DNA of 64,000 nt from Isochrysis galbana (GCA_018136815.1 CM030933.1:930001-994000), one strand, 5' to 3'. Shown: positions 22,101 through 32,680, counted from the stretch's first letter. Notes: generated by a model not told the origin, from the letters alone. A program made the numbers and translations.

Positions 22101-22596
22101 GTGTTGCACGAAGCAGCTGGTGGCAGCCAAGCCCTGCAACCTGTTTCGTGCAAGTGTTAGACCCACCCTGCGCGCTCTGCGCGGGCGTGGTTTGGCATGG
22201 ATTGTGACCGAGGGCTCCGCGGAGGAGCCGCGCCTCTGGCAGCGTGGGGCGTCGCCCAAGTGGGGCGCGGTGGCGATGGGCGTCTGGGGCTCGGGAGCGG
22301 TCGCGGCACGCTCCAACAATAGTTTTTCTTGAAGTGCAACGATTAGCTTCGGTGGGGGAACACAAGGGACAAGAATGGCCACAAACCCGTAACGAAAACA
22401 CACACCGTGGGACACTATCACTAGGATTTCACATGAGACATGTCCGTGCCTGTGGGATGGAGAGTGGAAGAACCACCTCTCTAGAAGGATGGTCATCCAC
22501 CAGGTTGCCACGCCCAATCAATACGTGCTTCCGTAGGTATGTCGCCGTGCACCAATCGGGCGCCCGGAAACGGAGCTCGATCATCACATGAGTCAT

Positions 22597-24602
22597 CTAA
22601 ACCATGCCAGCCCGCCCCCACCTTTTGGTGGTTAATCCACGGCTTTGAACATTAACAGGGACGTCGTCCATGATGTCGATCGCTTGTGTCATACCTGCGT
22701 CCAGCGTGGCCGACAAGCAGTGATGCGAGAAGGCTGAGTAAGACGTGGGCGTGTGCGAGCCGTATTCTCGGAGGGCTTCAAACGGAAGCAGAAGACTAGC
22801 CGGCGAGGCTTGGCAACGAGAGTGGAATGTTTTCCAAGACGAGCAAAACGAGACGGGCGCACCCGCTGTGGCGACAGCCCAATATAGAAATCCAAGGAAC
22901 TCGAAGATAATGGAATACTTGTTGCGAAGGAGATGGCCTCCCGCGTCACAGTTGAACTTGGTGCACGGGTATCGATAGTAGTCGACATTTGGATCCCACC
23001 GACATTGCCAGCCCCCTTCACGCTGGTCGGCCCATATCTACGAGCACAAAAGCATAGGTTCATACGCTACGGGCTACCACGTGGCACTGGAGCGCTCTCG
23101 TGGCATCACGCTGATCCTGGGTAAAGTGAGAGATGTATGCCTCACCTGCTGTTGGATTGGCAACGATGCGCCGGTGCACTCATCGCGAGTTCGATGCAGT
23201 ATGCACATGTCGACAGCGCGCGGATTGGGACCGCCTGAAAATAGGAACCCGAGCCAGATGTAGAAGAAAGCCTGAAGAGAGCGGGGACATTGTGGTGGGC
23301 GATGAGCGCAGACGATGATGTCAATCGCAGGTAGTAGCCCTTCACAACGACAGCCCTATAGCCCAATAGGCAAAGTCGCTCTCCTACCCATCATCAAAAA
23401 AGGTGGGAGAAGCCATGACTCACCACCATAAGAGCGTACAGTACGTTGGAGATCATCAAAGTGCGGAGTGCATATGAATGGGCTTTGCGTGATGCGTCTC
23501 CTTGGCTGCTGAACGTGATCCCACTGTAGATAGGAGCAATAGCACGTAACTGCAAGAGCAGGGAGAGAATCAACGTGGTTAGTTGTGTGCATTAAAAACA
23601 CGCCAGCGGGCGGTTTGCTGGAGTCCAAATGCCTGCGTGAAATGTGCGGAATTGATCATGTACGTCAACCATGAATGGCCAGACCAAGACGTGCAGGCGC
23701 CGACCTGCAAGCCAATGAAGGTGAGCCCAATGCCTATAGAAATCCCCATGCCGTGCGGATTGCTCATCTCTTCTTTCCAACAGAATTCGTATACATGAGA
23801 TGGCTGCAAATGACAGTTTGAGGCCAACGACGGCATGATGCCCGTGATGGTTGTCAGTGCAAAACCCCACCGCGCAATCCATTCCCCGGCGAGAGACGTC
23901 CACGAAAGAAAGAGTCCCCTAGATGGACAAACACGAGGATGGGTATCTAAATGAGCTTCGGTTGATAAGTTGGATAAGCACATGCACCCCCAACAAAAGG
24001 TGAGGCCGCAGGCCTGCTCGGGTTCACGAGGGACCGAAGCGAAGTCAGGCCGGCCTCCCACGGGTGTATGATGACCGTGTAAATGGAGCGTACCCGGCCT
24101 CTCCTCTTGCCTTCCTCTCCGCCTCCTTCTCGACCCTGTTGCGCGCGAACGTGTCGACGCGCTCGAAGAAGATGTAGGCCATGAGCACCAGCATCACGAA
24201 GAGCAGGACGTACCCCTCACCCATAATATTTGCAGTGAAGAATGATATTGAGGGCGCCGATTCGGCCCATGACGAACAGCCGAGCGTGCAGTCAACAACG
24301 CGCCATCCGATGATGGCTCCCATAGCAACATAGAAGGGCGGGATGAGCAGGAACGAGCCCATAGGGTTGGTGGCGAGCGGTCGCTCCCTGGCGTTGGCCG
24401 CAGCCTCGCCCAAGCATGAGACGTATCCGATGAGGAAGAACGCCACCGTCGCGCCAAGAGAGCCGGCCAGCAGCAGCTGGCCCGGTGCAGAGAGAGGGTC
24501 ATCGTGAGAGCACTCAATCTCTGTCGCATTGCCTTCGAAGACTGAGCGCTCGACCTGGTGCAGGTGAGACGGGTCCCAAAGGCTGCCTGTCAGCGTGGAC
24601 AT
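22597..24602 (-). CDS. Multi-exon polytopic membrane protein, family not recognised
   Basis: Minus-strand exons that join in frame are 24602-24094, 23918 to roughly 23790 or beyond, 23549-23424, 23271-23146 and 23037-22597. Phases agree at each placed junction, with introns of 108-175 nt. Exon 1 (MSTLTGSLWDPSHLHQ) has three hydrophobic helices (LLLAGSLGATVAFFLIGYV; GSFLLIPPFYVAMGAIIGW; YVLLFVMLVLMAYIFF) and ends in a charged loop (RNRVEKEAERKARGEAG). Exon 2 adds LFLSWTSLAGEWIARWGF. The 23549 and 23271 exons together make one helix across the splice (ISNVLYALMV/AFFYIWLGFLFSG). The last exon has a Cys-containing loop (YYRYPCTKFNC), a helix (FEFLGFLYWAVATAGAPVSF) and stop at 22599-22597. The exon structure between 23790 and 23550 is unresolved. 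About 450-500 residues; function unknown. Confidence 0.6.
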
Positions 24603-24706
24603 CGGATCAGCTTGGACGGCTTGTCTCTTTTCTCCGCCTCCCTCCCTGAACCTCCTTCCCTTACCCGCTGTCCCCTTTCGCTCCCGCTGTCCCCTCCCAC
24701 CCCCGC

Positions 24707-24771
<65 letters not shown>

Positions 24772-25300
24772 CCCCCCCCCCCCCCCTCTCCCTCGCTCTC
24801 CCTCCCTCCCTCTCACTTACTCACTCACTCACTTCCTCTCTCTCTCGTCTGCCTTCTCTCGCCCGCTCTCGGTCTGCTTCTGCTGGCGCCCTCTTCTCTC
24901 GTTCTCCGTCTCTCTGTGGTCCACCATGGATACAAAAGTAAAGTACACAAACATACGAAAATGGATGCTCATGCTCAAACCGAAAAGTAGGGGAGAGCAA
25001 GAGGTCAAAGATTGGGGGCGGGGGGCGGGGGAGAGGGAGGGAGGGAGAAAGAGAGAGAGAGAAAGGGAGAGGGAGAGAGAGAGAGAAAGGGAGAGGGAGA
25101 GGGAGGGAGGGGAGGGAGGGAGGGAGGGAGGAAGAGAGAGAGAGAGAGGGAGGGAGGGAGGGAGAGAGAGAGAGAGGGAGAGAGAGAGAGATAGTAGAAG
25201 CAGAGAGAGAGCGGAAAGACAGAGCATCCAAGTACAGCAAGGTGGTTGTCGTCTGTCGGTCGGTCGACCACCCCCAGAGAGCAAACTGCGGCGCCTCTTT
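24603..25300. repeat. (CT)n, C run and (GA)n tracts upstream of the minus-strand gene
   Basis: 24713-24768 is a (CT)n array and 24771-24787 a C run, so the coding strand of the gene starting at 24602 reads (G)n, then (GA)n, toward its ATG. 25020-25191 is a second, G/A-rich block. Open frames through these blocks are repeat artefacts. Confidence 0.85.
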
Positions 25301-25493
25301 TAACAGGATTTTGTTGTAGTGTTGTGTGGCATAGAGACTAGAGCAGGTAGTCAGAGTATAGCGGATAGCAGCCTAGGAATACAAGTCACAAGTCCGTGAC
25401 ATCATAGAAAATAGTATTTGCGTCGCGCCTCACCCCTCCCTGCGTTGGCACTGCGTGCACTCCCCTCGCGTCACCACCACACCTTACCAACTC

Positions 25494-25700
25494 TGTCGGA
25501 GCGAAGCTCGTTTCCTCTTTGGGAACGAGGAACGAGTCGCGAAGGCGCACCGGCGGCTAGCGCGGCGCACGGTTCCGGGTTCCTCCGGGGAGGCCGGAAC
25601 GGGCTCATCGGGAGAACAGGGAAGGCCAATGACGGGCATGTGGATGTGGAATGGACGGGAAAGGGGCACGGAACGCGGAGCGGAGGGGACGGAGAGCGCG
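25494..25700 (+). repeat. Dispersed repeat, copy 1
   Basis: Shares blocks in the same order with 36552-36750: GTCGGAGCGAAGC, TTTCCTCTTTGG, GCGAAGGCGCACCGGCGGCT and AACGCGGA followed by GGA-rich sequence. It has no coding signal. It may be part of an uncharacterised transposon or a LINE 3' region. Confidence 0.6.
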
Positions 25701-27425
25701 AGAAAGGGCGCGGCGAGCAGATGCCGCTTGTTTTTTGGACTCGTACGTAGGTCGTAGGTCGTAGGGACGTAGGGACTCGTAGACTCAGAGGGTGCAATTT
25801 GTGGCTACTTTTTTTTACCCCTCTCACTTATTATTTTTTTACACCTTATACAATCCTAACCCTCAACTTTGCCTCATTGGCCGCATCACCACCCCCAAAA
25901 ACCAAAAACCCAAAAATGTGTCCCACCCCTTGCTCTAGTGTCGAGCTGTCCCGTGTATTCAGAGAGGTTGCGCTCCCAGCGCTAACTCTAGCACTCTAGC
26001 GCCTCGTCTTTGGTAGCTTGGTAGCGTCGCGCTCTTGGTAGAGAGAGTCACGTGTAATGTTTCCTTAGCTCTTTGCGTATGCGTCATCGTCGTCTGTCAC
26101 CGTTTGTCGTGAGTCGTCCCCTGGGGCGTCGAGGCGTCCCAGTCGCTCGTAACGAATAGTTCTGGTGTCGCGCTGTTCGACATTTGGCTGTTCTCCAGAG
26201 CTCCAGAGTCCTCAGTAGTCCGCTAACACTCCGTTTGCCATGACCTTCCTGCTTTTTGCTGCCGCAACGTATACCAGAGCGCAATATGCGATACAGAATA
26301 CAGAGCAACCTCCAATAATCATACCGTTACTTGATCTGGCTTCTTCTTTCCGGATTTCGCTCTCCCTATCTATCTTCCCACCCATGTTGAGCTGTGCGTG
26401 TGCCGGTGGGAAAATTCATGATTTTCGATAATTTTCCCGCCAAAGGCGTTCTTACGACTTACGACCTATCTGGATCCCGGATATCTATTTGGATATTTGG
26501 GCAGCTTTGCCGGAAATGGATATCTTTGGGATATGGCTGGGATATTTAGGCGTGTGTTGAGGCGGTGGCGCCAAAAAAAAACCTATTGTCCGTCTTCGGA
26601 GAGCAAGCAGCTGCGAGCAGCGAGGTGGAGGGGGGTGACGAGGGCGCTCTGCCGCCGAAATGCCACAAGGTGGGCTTGCACTGCTTGCCCCTGCCCGCGT
26701 CGCCCTACCATTGCACAATCACCCTCATGCCGCTCGTGGCTCGCGGCTCGCCGTTTGGGGCAGCTGCATAGCTGCATCATCCGTCATCATGCGCTCGCGT
26801 GTGCGACGCGGCGTGTGAGTCACACAGCCCAGCTTGCTGCCGCAACCAGCGGAGGAAAGTTTCGGCTTCGGCTTCGGGCGTAGATTCGTAGATGTTGATT
26901 TATGATTTGTTATACTATGGTAGTGTGCCGAGATGTATGAAGATGTGTATGTGACCCATGATCTATCTATGTGTCAATAAGCAAAATGAGATGAGTAGGA
27001 CTGTGGTATCATATTTCGTGCGAGTGAGGGCGTGCATGCATGCTGCGCGCGATTGCAAGAGTTAGCCTCAGCCAGGCCGTGTCACTCACAGCCGGGAGAG
27101 GAGGGGACGGGAGAGGGGTGGATTGAAGATGGGAGGCGGGAGAGGAGAGCGGGCAGAGAGGGGAAAGGGCTGGTGGAGAGTGAGTGCATGGAAGTGGAGG
27201 GGGGTGGAGAGGGAGGTTTGGAGAGGTGGGACGCCGGGCGCACCGGGCGACGACGCGGCGAAGATATAGATGTGTACTATTATAATAGTAGATTGTGGAT
27301 ATTTCTTGAGATATTTGGGGTTATGGGTTGGATATTTTTTGGATATATTTCATGAATATTTGGGCAAAAATTTGTGGGGATATCCTGGCCTACCCCTAGT
27401 CGAGCTGCGGGCTCGACCCCCAGCT
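25701..27425. other. Gene-poor, partly AT-rich stretch
   Basis: 25795-25920 and 26240-26560 are AT-richer than the rest of the window. Two places (26475-26555 and 27290-27375) contain loosely repeated GGATATTTGG-like words. No supported gene, RNA gene or complete mobile element was found. Confidence 0.4.
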
Positions 27426-27722
27426 ATTAAGAAACTCCGGCGGCCGCGCAGTGGCCAGCCCGCCATGACGCGTCACTGACGAAGCGCCCATTAGCAGTTA
27501 GGCCTCGGGCGCGGCGCGGCCGCCAAGCATGCGCCCCCCGCCGCAAGGCGGAAGGGGTGGGGTTGGCCCGCGCACTCGACTTGTGTCTCCGCAAGAAATA
27601 AGAACCCCCCCCCCCTCCCCACCCCCGCCCCTAAGAAACCTCAAATAAGAAACCCCCGGGCGGACGGGGTTGGGGCAAGGAAGCTTTAGAAGCTTCGGAG
27701 TCCTGTTTTCTTATTTCTTAAT
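27426..27722. mobile_element. Candidate MITE with ATTAAGAAA inverted ends
   Basis: A 297-bp GC-rich block is bounded by ATTAAGAAA (27426-27434) and its inverse TTTCTTAAT (27714-27722). Imperfect inner copies of AAATAAGAAAC occur near the right end. It has no ORF. The terminal repeats are short and no target duplication was confirmed. Confidence 0.4.
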
Positions 27723-27859
27723 GGTGCACCCATACTGTAGTGTGAATCCCGAATCAGACGACCATGAATTCATGAAAATGAGTGAGATTGGATTCCTGTC
27801 CTTTCCCTGCAGTCGTCGTCGGTCTCGGAGGTGAGCGAGCAGCCCTACGGCTTGCGGAA

Positions 27860-28588
27860 ATGGCGCTTGCTGCGAAGGGCCTGGCCCTCGCGCTGTGCGC
27901 CGGGATGGTGGCCGGGCTTGGGCGTGGTACGCCCACCATGCGCAGCCGAGTCACGGCTCACACGATGCGGCTGCGCTCGGCCACGCCTCGGATGGCTGCG
28001 CCAGAGTATATCTTTGAGCTCGACCGTGAGAAGGAGCTAATCCGGTTCGGCTGCAGGCAAAAGTCAGTGACGATGGTGCGGCCGGAGAGCGGTGGCTCGC
28101 TGTATGACTTCATAGCAAGTAGCGCAAATGCTATTGTGATGTCCTCGTGGGACTCGGGTCAGGTCAGGCCATGTGAAGGAGTAGAGAACGAGTATCTCAT
28201 TGACGTCGAGGAGTTCGACTTTGTTGCACTGCGGTTTGCGGTGGAGCTGCGGGCGAGGTGCACCCTTGACGAGCGCACTAATACTGCGCGCTTAGAGAGT
28301 ATGGGTTTCCGGCTCATTGGCCCTGGACTAGAGCGTGTCGAAGAAGCGATTGATGTTCAGGTGGTCGGTGCTCTCACGCCGTCAAAGCCAGACGCTCGCA
28401 TCTGTGCGCTCTCAGGTGATGTACAATTCATCGCGCGCGGCAAGTTGCCGGCGGTTCTCCGCTCGGCACCCGAGCCTGCGCTGCGAGTCGCTGCGAACAC
28501 CATGTCGAAAGCCTTAATCGCGGCAGCATCGGAGAGGTTCAGTCAAAAGGTGCCAAAGGCATACAGTGAGTGGGCTCGGAAACGATGA
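27860..28588 (+). CDS. DUF1997 family protein, probably plastid-targeted
   Basis: Single-exon reading from ATG 27860 gives 242 residues. The start was chosen because it opens directly with a signal-peptide-like segment (MALAAKGLALALCAGMVAGL). An Arg/Thr/Met-rich stretch without acidic residues follows (PTMRSRVTAHTMRLRSATPR), as in bipartite plastid presequences of complex-plastid algae. The mature part, from about residue 48 (APEYIFELDREKEL), resembles DUF1997 proteins of cyanobacteria and plastids: a start-like beta-rich domain (GSLYDFIASSANAIVMSSWD), then RGKLPAVLRSAPEPALRVAA near the end. The molecular function of the family is not known to me. The frame is also open upstream of 27860. Confidence 0.7.
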   Translation: MALAAKGLALALCAGMVAGLGRGTPTMRSRVTAHTMRLRSATPRMAAPEYIFELDREKELIRFGCRQKSVTMVRPESGGSLYDFIASSANAIVMSSWDSGQVRPCEGVENEYLIDVEEFDFVALRFAVELRARCTLDERTNTARLESMGFRLIGPGLERVEEAIDVQVVGALTPSKPDARICALSGDVQFIARGKLPAVLRSAPEPALRVAANTMSKALIAAASERFSQKVPKAYSEWARKR

Positions 28589-29544
28589 GAACGATCTATT
28601 TTTCCAAGAGTTTGTGGGACGGAGCACTGCTTTGCGTTTCATCGACGAGCTATTGGTGGCATCGAATGCGCTCGACCATGCGTCTCATGTCGCCCAATAT
28701 ACGCGTTGACTTTGCGGGAGACTGCGGCCGTATCACATATGTGTGACTTGCACAACAATGTTCTATGTAATGAAGTCTGACGACCAATCCCGGCATCCCG
28801 GCGCGTAGAAATCCCTGCAGTTTGTCGTCATCTTGATCCAGCGCTATAGTTTAGGACCACTGTGCTGCTGAGTGATGCATGGACGATACCGGTCCGTGCA
28901 CAAAACGTTGGTTGTAGGGCAGGGGCGCATGCGGCAGTGGTGCCGCAGCTCGCTACCACTTGGTTGTGTGTGGAAATAATATACTACACTAGTACTACTA
29001 ATACTATTACGATGTAGGGGTATAGGCGGATATATCGAGAGCGATCGGAACGCATCTGAATACATTTGATGAATTCTGCGAGTCGTGTGTAAAAACTCGC
29101 CAGAATTCGTGCAAAAAATTCTTGAAGATGCCGCTCATGCTGATATAGCTACAGCCGCTACTGACTACTAAGACTGAGAAGGAGAAGGTGCAAGCTCAAC
29201 CTGAGGCCTGAGGTCCCTTTTCCCCCCGCAGCCGGCCCCCTCCATTTTGGTCTAAAGACTTTATAATATATTAACCGCTCACGCGGCCGTGGACCCACTA
29301 CTTTCATGCAGCAAACTTTCTACATCGCCCACTCCCCCCCCCCCCCCCGCGCACGCGCTAGACATCGCCGACAGACTGGCCTGAAAAACTCAAGACCCGA
29401 AAACACGAGAAAACACCGAAGAAAGAAGGACAGCGGACAACGGTACCATAGACGAAACCCAGAAACTAGAGATTGTCCACGGAGTCAACCCGGCCACTTA
29501 GCACTTAGCGGAACAAGAGGGAGATGAGGATGCTCACCGCAAAG
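28589..29544. other. No gene recognised
   Basis: Contains the 3' flank of the DUF1997 gene. From about 29370 it has A-rich sequence that may be remote LINE sequence leading into the fragment at 29545. Confidence 0.4.
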
Positions 29545-29716
29545 GACTGGGACAGCCCGCCATATCCAACCACCCCCCACGACCCGGGCCCCTTAATAGT
29601 GCACGAGGGGAGGCGCCACAAGGCAGGTTGTTGAAGGGTAAGAGAGGAGTGAAGGCGTGGTAGCATAGCACGTTACTAGGCCACGCGTGAAGTGAGAATA
29701 TTAAAAGGTTTTTTGT
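29545..29716 (+). mobile_element. LINE 3'-end fragment with internal deletion
   Basis: It starts with GGACTGGGACAGCCC, matching the LINE ORF region at about 50669. It then jumps to the LINE 3' UTR (GGCGCCACAAGGCAGG, GGCGTGG, CCACGCGTGAAGTGAG) and ends AATATTAAAAGG plus a six-T tail at about 29708-29716. The copy is old and rearranged. Confidence 0.65.
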
Positions 29717-29969
29717 CACATATTTTCACCAAGGCCTAGCGAAGGCGCTTGATGACAGGTGGCGTCAGCCCCGAATAAGGCGATAATAGACGAAGCACAT
29801 ACGATGGACGATATGATTGGTCCTACCCGAATATCCATTTCTGATAGGCTGTTGAGTTTCAGCCCAACTGAGCAGCAGTTCCTCGAAATCCTGATGCAAG
29901 TAGATATATGCGCTTGGCTAGCTAGCTCTTGCGAAAGCCTCACCTAAGACTGCCGAGCAGCACCAAAAT

Positions 29970-31004
29970 TCACTTCCTGGCATCATTCGCTCGGCGTATG
30001 TGCTGCTGGAGAGCAGTGAGGCCGACGAGGACGGCTTCTTCCGTACGTATTGTGCGAGAACCTTGGCCAGGACAAAGATTGAGGTACATATCAAAGAGTG
30101 CTGGCGTCTCAATCCCGTGTATGGCAAGGTCATGATTTGCTTCGACCACGGGCTCAAGCCCTTCCACCCCGCCAAACATGATGAGTGCGTGCTTGAAAGA
30201 CGGCAAACGATAGTCCGGATTGCACCAATCGGCATCACCCTTGTCGGACGTGCCAATGCTGAGATCATAGCCGCCATTAAACGGACATTCGGACCACACC
30301 GCCAATAGATCCTTGGCCATGCGGACCGAGTAGCCCCAGTGCAGCCCCAGTTTTTCGCGTGGCTCACGCGGGGCAACCACGGTGCCGAGTGAGCCCTTGG
30401 CCTCTGGATCTGGCATCCGCACCGTAACTCTCGTCCCAGCGGGCAGAGTTCTATCAACTTGGACATCCTTCGGCAACCCTACACTTGCATATGAGCCGTG
30501 GGCATGGGGCGGCTTCTCTGAGATCAGACCCTCGCGGTATGCGCACTGTTCGTTGCTCCTAGGATGATTGGACGCGTCGAGAGGCGCGAGAAGGCCGACG
30601 TAGCGCAGGTCTGGGTGCATTGGGAAGATGCTCTTCCTCAGGTACTGCGGGCATTCCAGATACTGCAGCAGCCGTGCCATGAACACACTGCCCTCGGTGC
30701 GCACGGCTCCTCCAGCGGCTGCGGCCCGCGAAGCGTCCTCACTCGCGAAGATGACGATCTCATCGACGCAGAAGATCGTGCACGCGCGTGCGATCTGCCC
30801 CACCAGGTAGCTGCGGAGCTCCTGTGTCTGCGCGTTGTCGATGATTGAGCCAGGCAGCGCGAGCGAGACGGTCCACGCGCGGCCGGCGGGGGCTGGCGAG
30901 AGCGTCGTGCTCGCAGGTGCTTCACGGCATGTGCGTGGCGCCTGCTGCGCCTCCAGCCGCTCCGAGAGCCGCCGCTTCTTCAGGGTGGACTCCTTGGCGG
31001 GCAT
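29970..31004 (-). CDS. SPOUT1: SPOUT-domain RNA methyltransferase (SPOUT1/C9orf114 family)
   Basis: Intronless 344-residue protein from ATG 31004 (MPAKESTLKKRRLSERLEA). The frame is open further upstream, but that part is hydrophobic and not family-like. Residues from about 48 carry the PF02598-type core: SLALPGSIIDNAQT, QIARACTIFCVDEIVIF, FMARLLQYLECPQYLRKSIF, LRYVGLLAPLDASNHPRS and YREGLI. An inserted OB-like segment follows (DRTLPAGTRVTVRM), then GLHWGYSVRMAKDLLAVW, GGYDLSIGTSDKGD and HALIMFGGVEGLE. SPOUT enzymes have a trefoil knot that binds SAM and methylate RNA. Human SPOUT1/CENP-32 also acts at mitotic spindles. The lysine-rich N-terminus could be a nuclear signal. The gene is head to head with the FKBP gene, 848 bp between starts. 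Confidence 0.92.
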   Translation of the reverse strand: MPAKESTLKKRRLSERLEAQQAPRTCREAPASTTLSPAPAGRAWTVSLALPGSIIDNAQTQELRSYLVGQIARACTIFCVDEIVIFASEDASRAAAAGGAVRTEGSVFMARLLQYLECPQYLRKSIFPMHPDLRYVGLLAPLDASNHPRSNEQCAYREGLISEKPPHAHGSYASVGLPKDVQVDRTLPAGTRVTVRMPDPEAKGSLGTVVAPREPREKLGLHWGYSVRMAKDLLAVWSECPFNGGYDLSIGTSDKGDADWCNPDYRLPSFKHALIMFGGVEGLEPVVEANHDLAIHGIETPALFDMYLNLCPGQGSRTIRTEEAVLVGLTALQQHIRRANDARK

Positions 31005-31358
31005 CGCGCGCCGCCGGCTGCGTGGCGCGAGAAGACGCGGCGAGCCGAGGGTATGATGGAAAAGCACAATAGGAGGGACCAAAAAAAAACATTCTAACTT
31101 ACTAGCCGCTACTTGCACGGCGTGAGGCAGAGCGGCAGAGCGCAGAGCAAGGCCAGGGACTGAAGTTAACAAGTTAACTATCAAGGTTGGGGGTACTAGT
31201 TGGTAGCCATTTGAGGGATAGTTAGTTAACTGGTTGTAAGTATTTGGCAGTAGTTACCTACTAGTACTAGTTACTTGGTGTTTGGTTTCTGACTTTTTTT
31301 ACGTTGGTGGTTAATGGTTAATTAACTACGTAGTAGTAGTAGATATATATGTAATAGT
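31005..31358. other. AT-rich upstream spacer
   Basis: 31150-31358 is rich in GTTAACT, ACTAGT and TAGTAG words, including several short palindromes. It lies between divergent SPOUT1 and FKBP genes. No gene is present. Confidence 0.5.
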
Positions 31359-31603
31359 ATTATAATCCTAGATGTGAAACACGGCAGGGGGAGGGGGGGC
31401 CCTTCAAACACAGCCAATACGGCCTGTTTTCTGGTTTTGGCTCTTCTAGAAACACGGGAATCTCACACACCCGGCATGCTGCTGGGGAGGGCGTTTGAAA
31501 CACGAAACACGGTGAAAACCGGCGAAAACGAAAACGGGCTGTTTGCTGTTTTTGGCCTCTGTACAAACAAGGTAAACCCGTGTTTACCATGTAGGATTAT
31601 AAT
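31359..31603. mobile_element. Candidate MITE with about 25-bp inverted ends
   Basis: A 245-bp non-coding block. The left end starts ATTATAATCCTAGATG, then TGAAACACGG. The right end, read on the minus strand, starts ATTATAATCCTACATG, then GTAAACACGG. Inner sequence holds more A/C-rich words of the type GAAACACG. It sits in the spacer between the divergent SPOUT1 and FKBP genes. No transposase is present. The target duplication may be only a short T/A-rich sequence and is not resolved. Confidence 0.7.
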
Positions 31604-31852
31604 ATAAATAGAGATGATATGTACAGTACAAACAGGCCAACGCAGGCGGGGCATGCACAGGCTCGCCGGTAAAGTAGAAGATGAAGATGTCGATGGCGCG
31701 CACCTGTCCCTCGTCGCATCTTCACATCTTCACAACAGAAACGGGGCCGCTTTGAGTTTTGGGTACTTCAAGCCCCCACTAATCTCTACTAATAATTTCG
31801 ACCTCTCAGTCAGCCGAACTGCCGTCGGCGCCGCGCCGCTTCTCTCGCCGCC

Positions 31853-32470
31853 ATGTCCTTCACAGCCCTCGCCATGCTCCTCGCCACCGCCACAGGCACC
31901 ACGCCCGATGGCCTCGCCTGGCTTGCGGAGAACGCTAAGAAGGAGGGCGTAGTCACCCTCCCATCTGGCCTCCAGTACAAGGTCATCACCGAGGCACCGG
32001 CTGGCGCCAAGTCACCCCTTGCCAACACTCCGTGCTCGTGCCACTACCGCGGCACGCTCATCGACGGCACGGAGTTCGACTCGTCGTACAAGCGTGGCCA
32101 ACCCACTACCTTTGCTCCAAACCAGGTGCGGTCATTCTCGATCGTACTCGATGCCCAAATGCACGGATGGAAGCCATCTCACCCACGATGCTTTGTGTCA
32201 TACCTGTGCATGACCACTCATCTCCCTGCCTCTGCCCACTTTCATCACATTTTGACGCGCTTGCGCTGTTCACCGTCATCACAGGTGGTAAAGGGCTGGA
32301 CTGAGGCGATGCAGCTCATGGGCGAGGGCGACAAGTGGGAGCTCTACCTCCCGTCCGAGCTCGCATATGGTGATCGCCAGCGCGGGAAGTTCATCACACC
32401 CGGCGCTGTTCTGATTTTTGAGCTTGAGATGCTGGAGGTGAAGGGCGAGTCCAAAGCAAAGCCTAAATAA
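31853..32470 (+). CDS. Secreted or ER-lumenal FKBP-type peptidyl-prolyl isomerase
   Basis: Two exons, 31853-32125 and 32285-32470, joined in phase 0 (APNQ/VVKGW) across a 159-nt GT-AG intron. The intron length is a multiple of three, so the frame reads through it, but the intron-encoded residues are not FKBP-like. The spliced protein has 152 residues. A short N-terminal signal (MSFTALAMLLATATG) is followed by a Mip-type linker (WLAENAKKEGVVTLPSGLQY), then the FKBP fold: CHYRGTLIDGTEFDSSYKRG, VVKGWTEAMQLMGEGDKWEL, YLPSELAYGD and ITPGAVLIFELEMLEV. The enzyme accelerates cis-trans isomerisation at proline during folding. The C-terminus is Lys-rich and I see no KDEL-type retention signal. FKBP active-site aromatics (Y, F, D, W) are present. 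Confidence 0.9.
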   Translation: MSFTALAMLLATATGTTPDGLAWLAENAKKEGVVTLPSGLQYKVITEAPAGAKSPLANTPCSCHYRGTLIDGTEFDSSYKRGQPTTFAPNQVRSFSIVLDAQMHGWKPSHPRCFVSYLCMTTHLPASAHFHHILTRLRCSPSSQVVKGWTEAMQLMGEGDKWELYLPSELAYGDRQRGKFITPGAVLIFELEMLEVKGESKAKPK

Positions 32471-32680
32471 CCACGGTGGTAGCCTTCGCATAAGATCTGT
32501 GCATTCGGCGTGCTTGAAAGAAGAAAGAGCATGTCGGGAACGCGTTTGTTGTAGTGTCCACGATCATCATAGTGGTAGCCGCAGCATCAGATCTCTCCCT
32601 GCATTTGCATTTGGAGCCTGAAAGAAGAAGAGATGATGCCGGGAACTCGTTTACTGTTGTCTCCACGCGTGTAGCCATTC
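32471..32680 (+). repeat. Diverged tandem duplication, period about 105 bp
   Basis: Two successive blocks share TGGTAGCC, GCAT-AGATCT, TTGAAAGAAGAA or its variant, a GGGAAC-CGTTT block and GTGTCCACG or TCTCCACG in the same order. They lie directly after the FKBP stop codon, in its likely 3' UTR. Confidence 0.6.

Noticed and set aside
24558-25303. Ser/Leu and Glu/Arg frames around the CT and GA tracts
   Set aside because: They are repeat artefacts. The real gene is on the minus strand from 24602.
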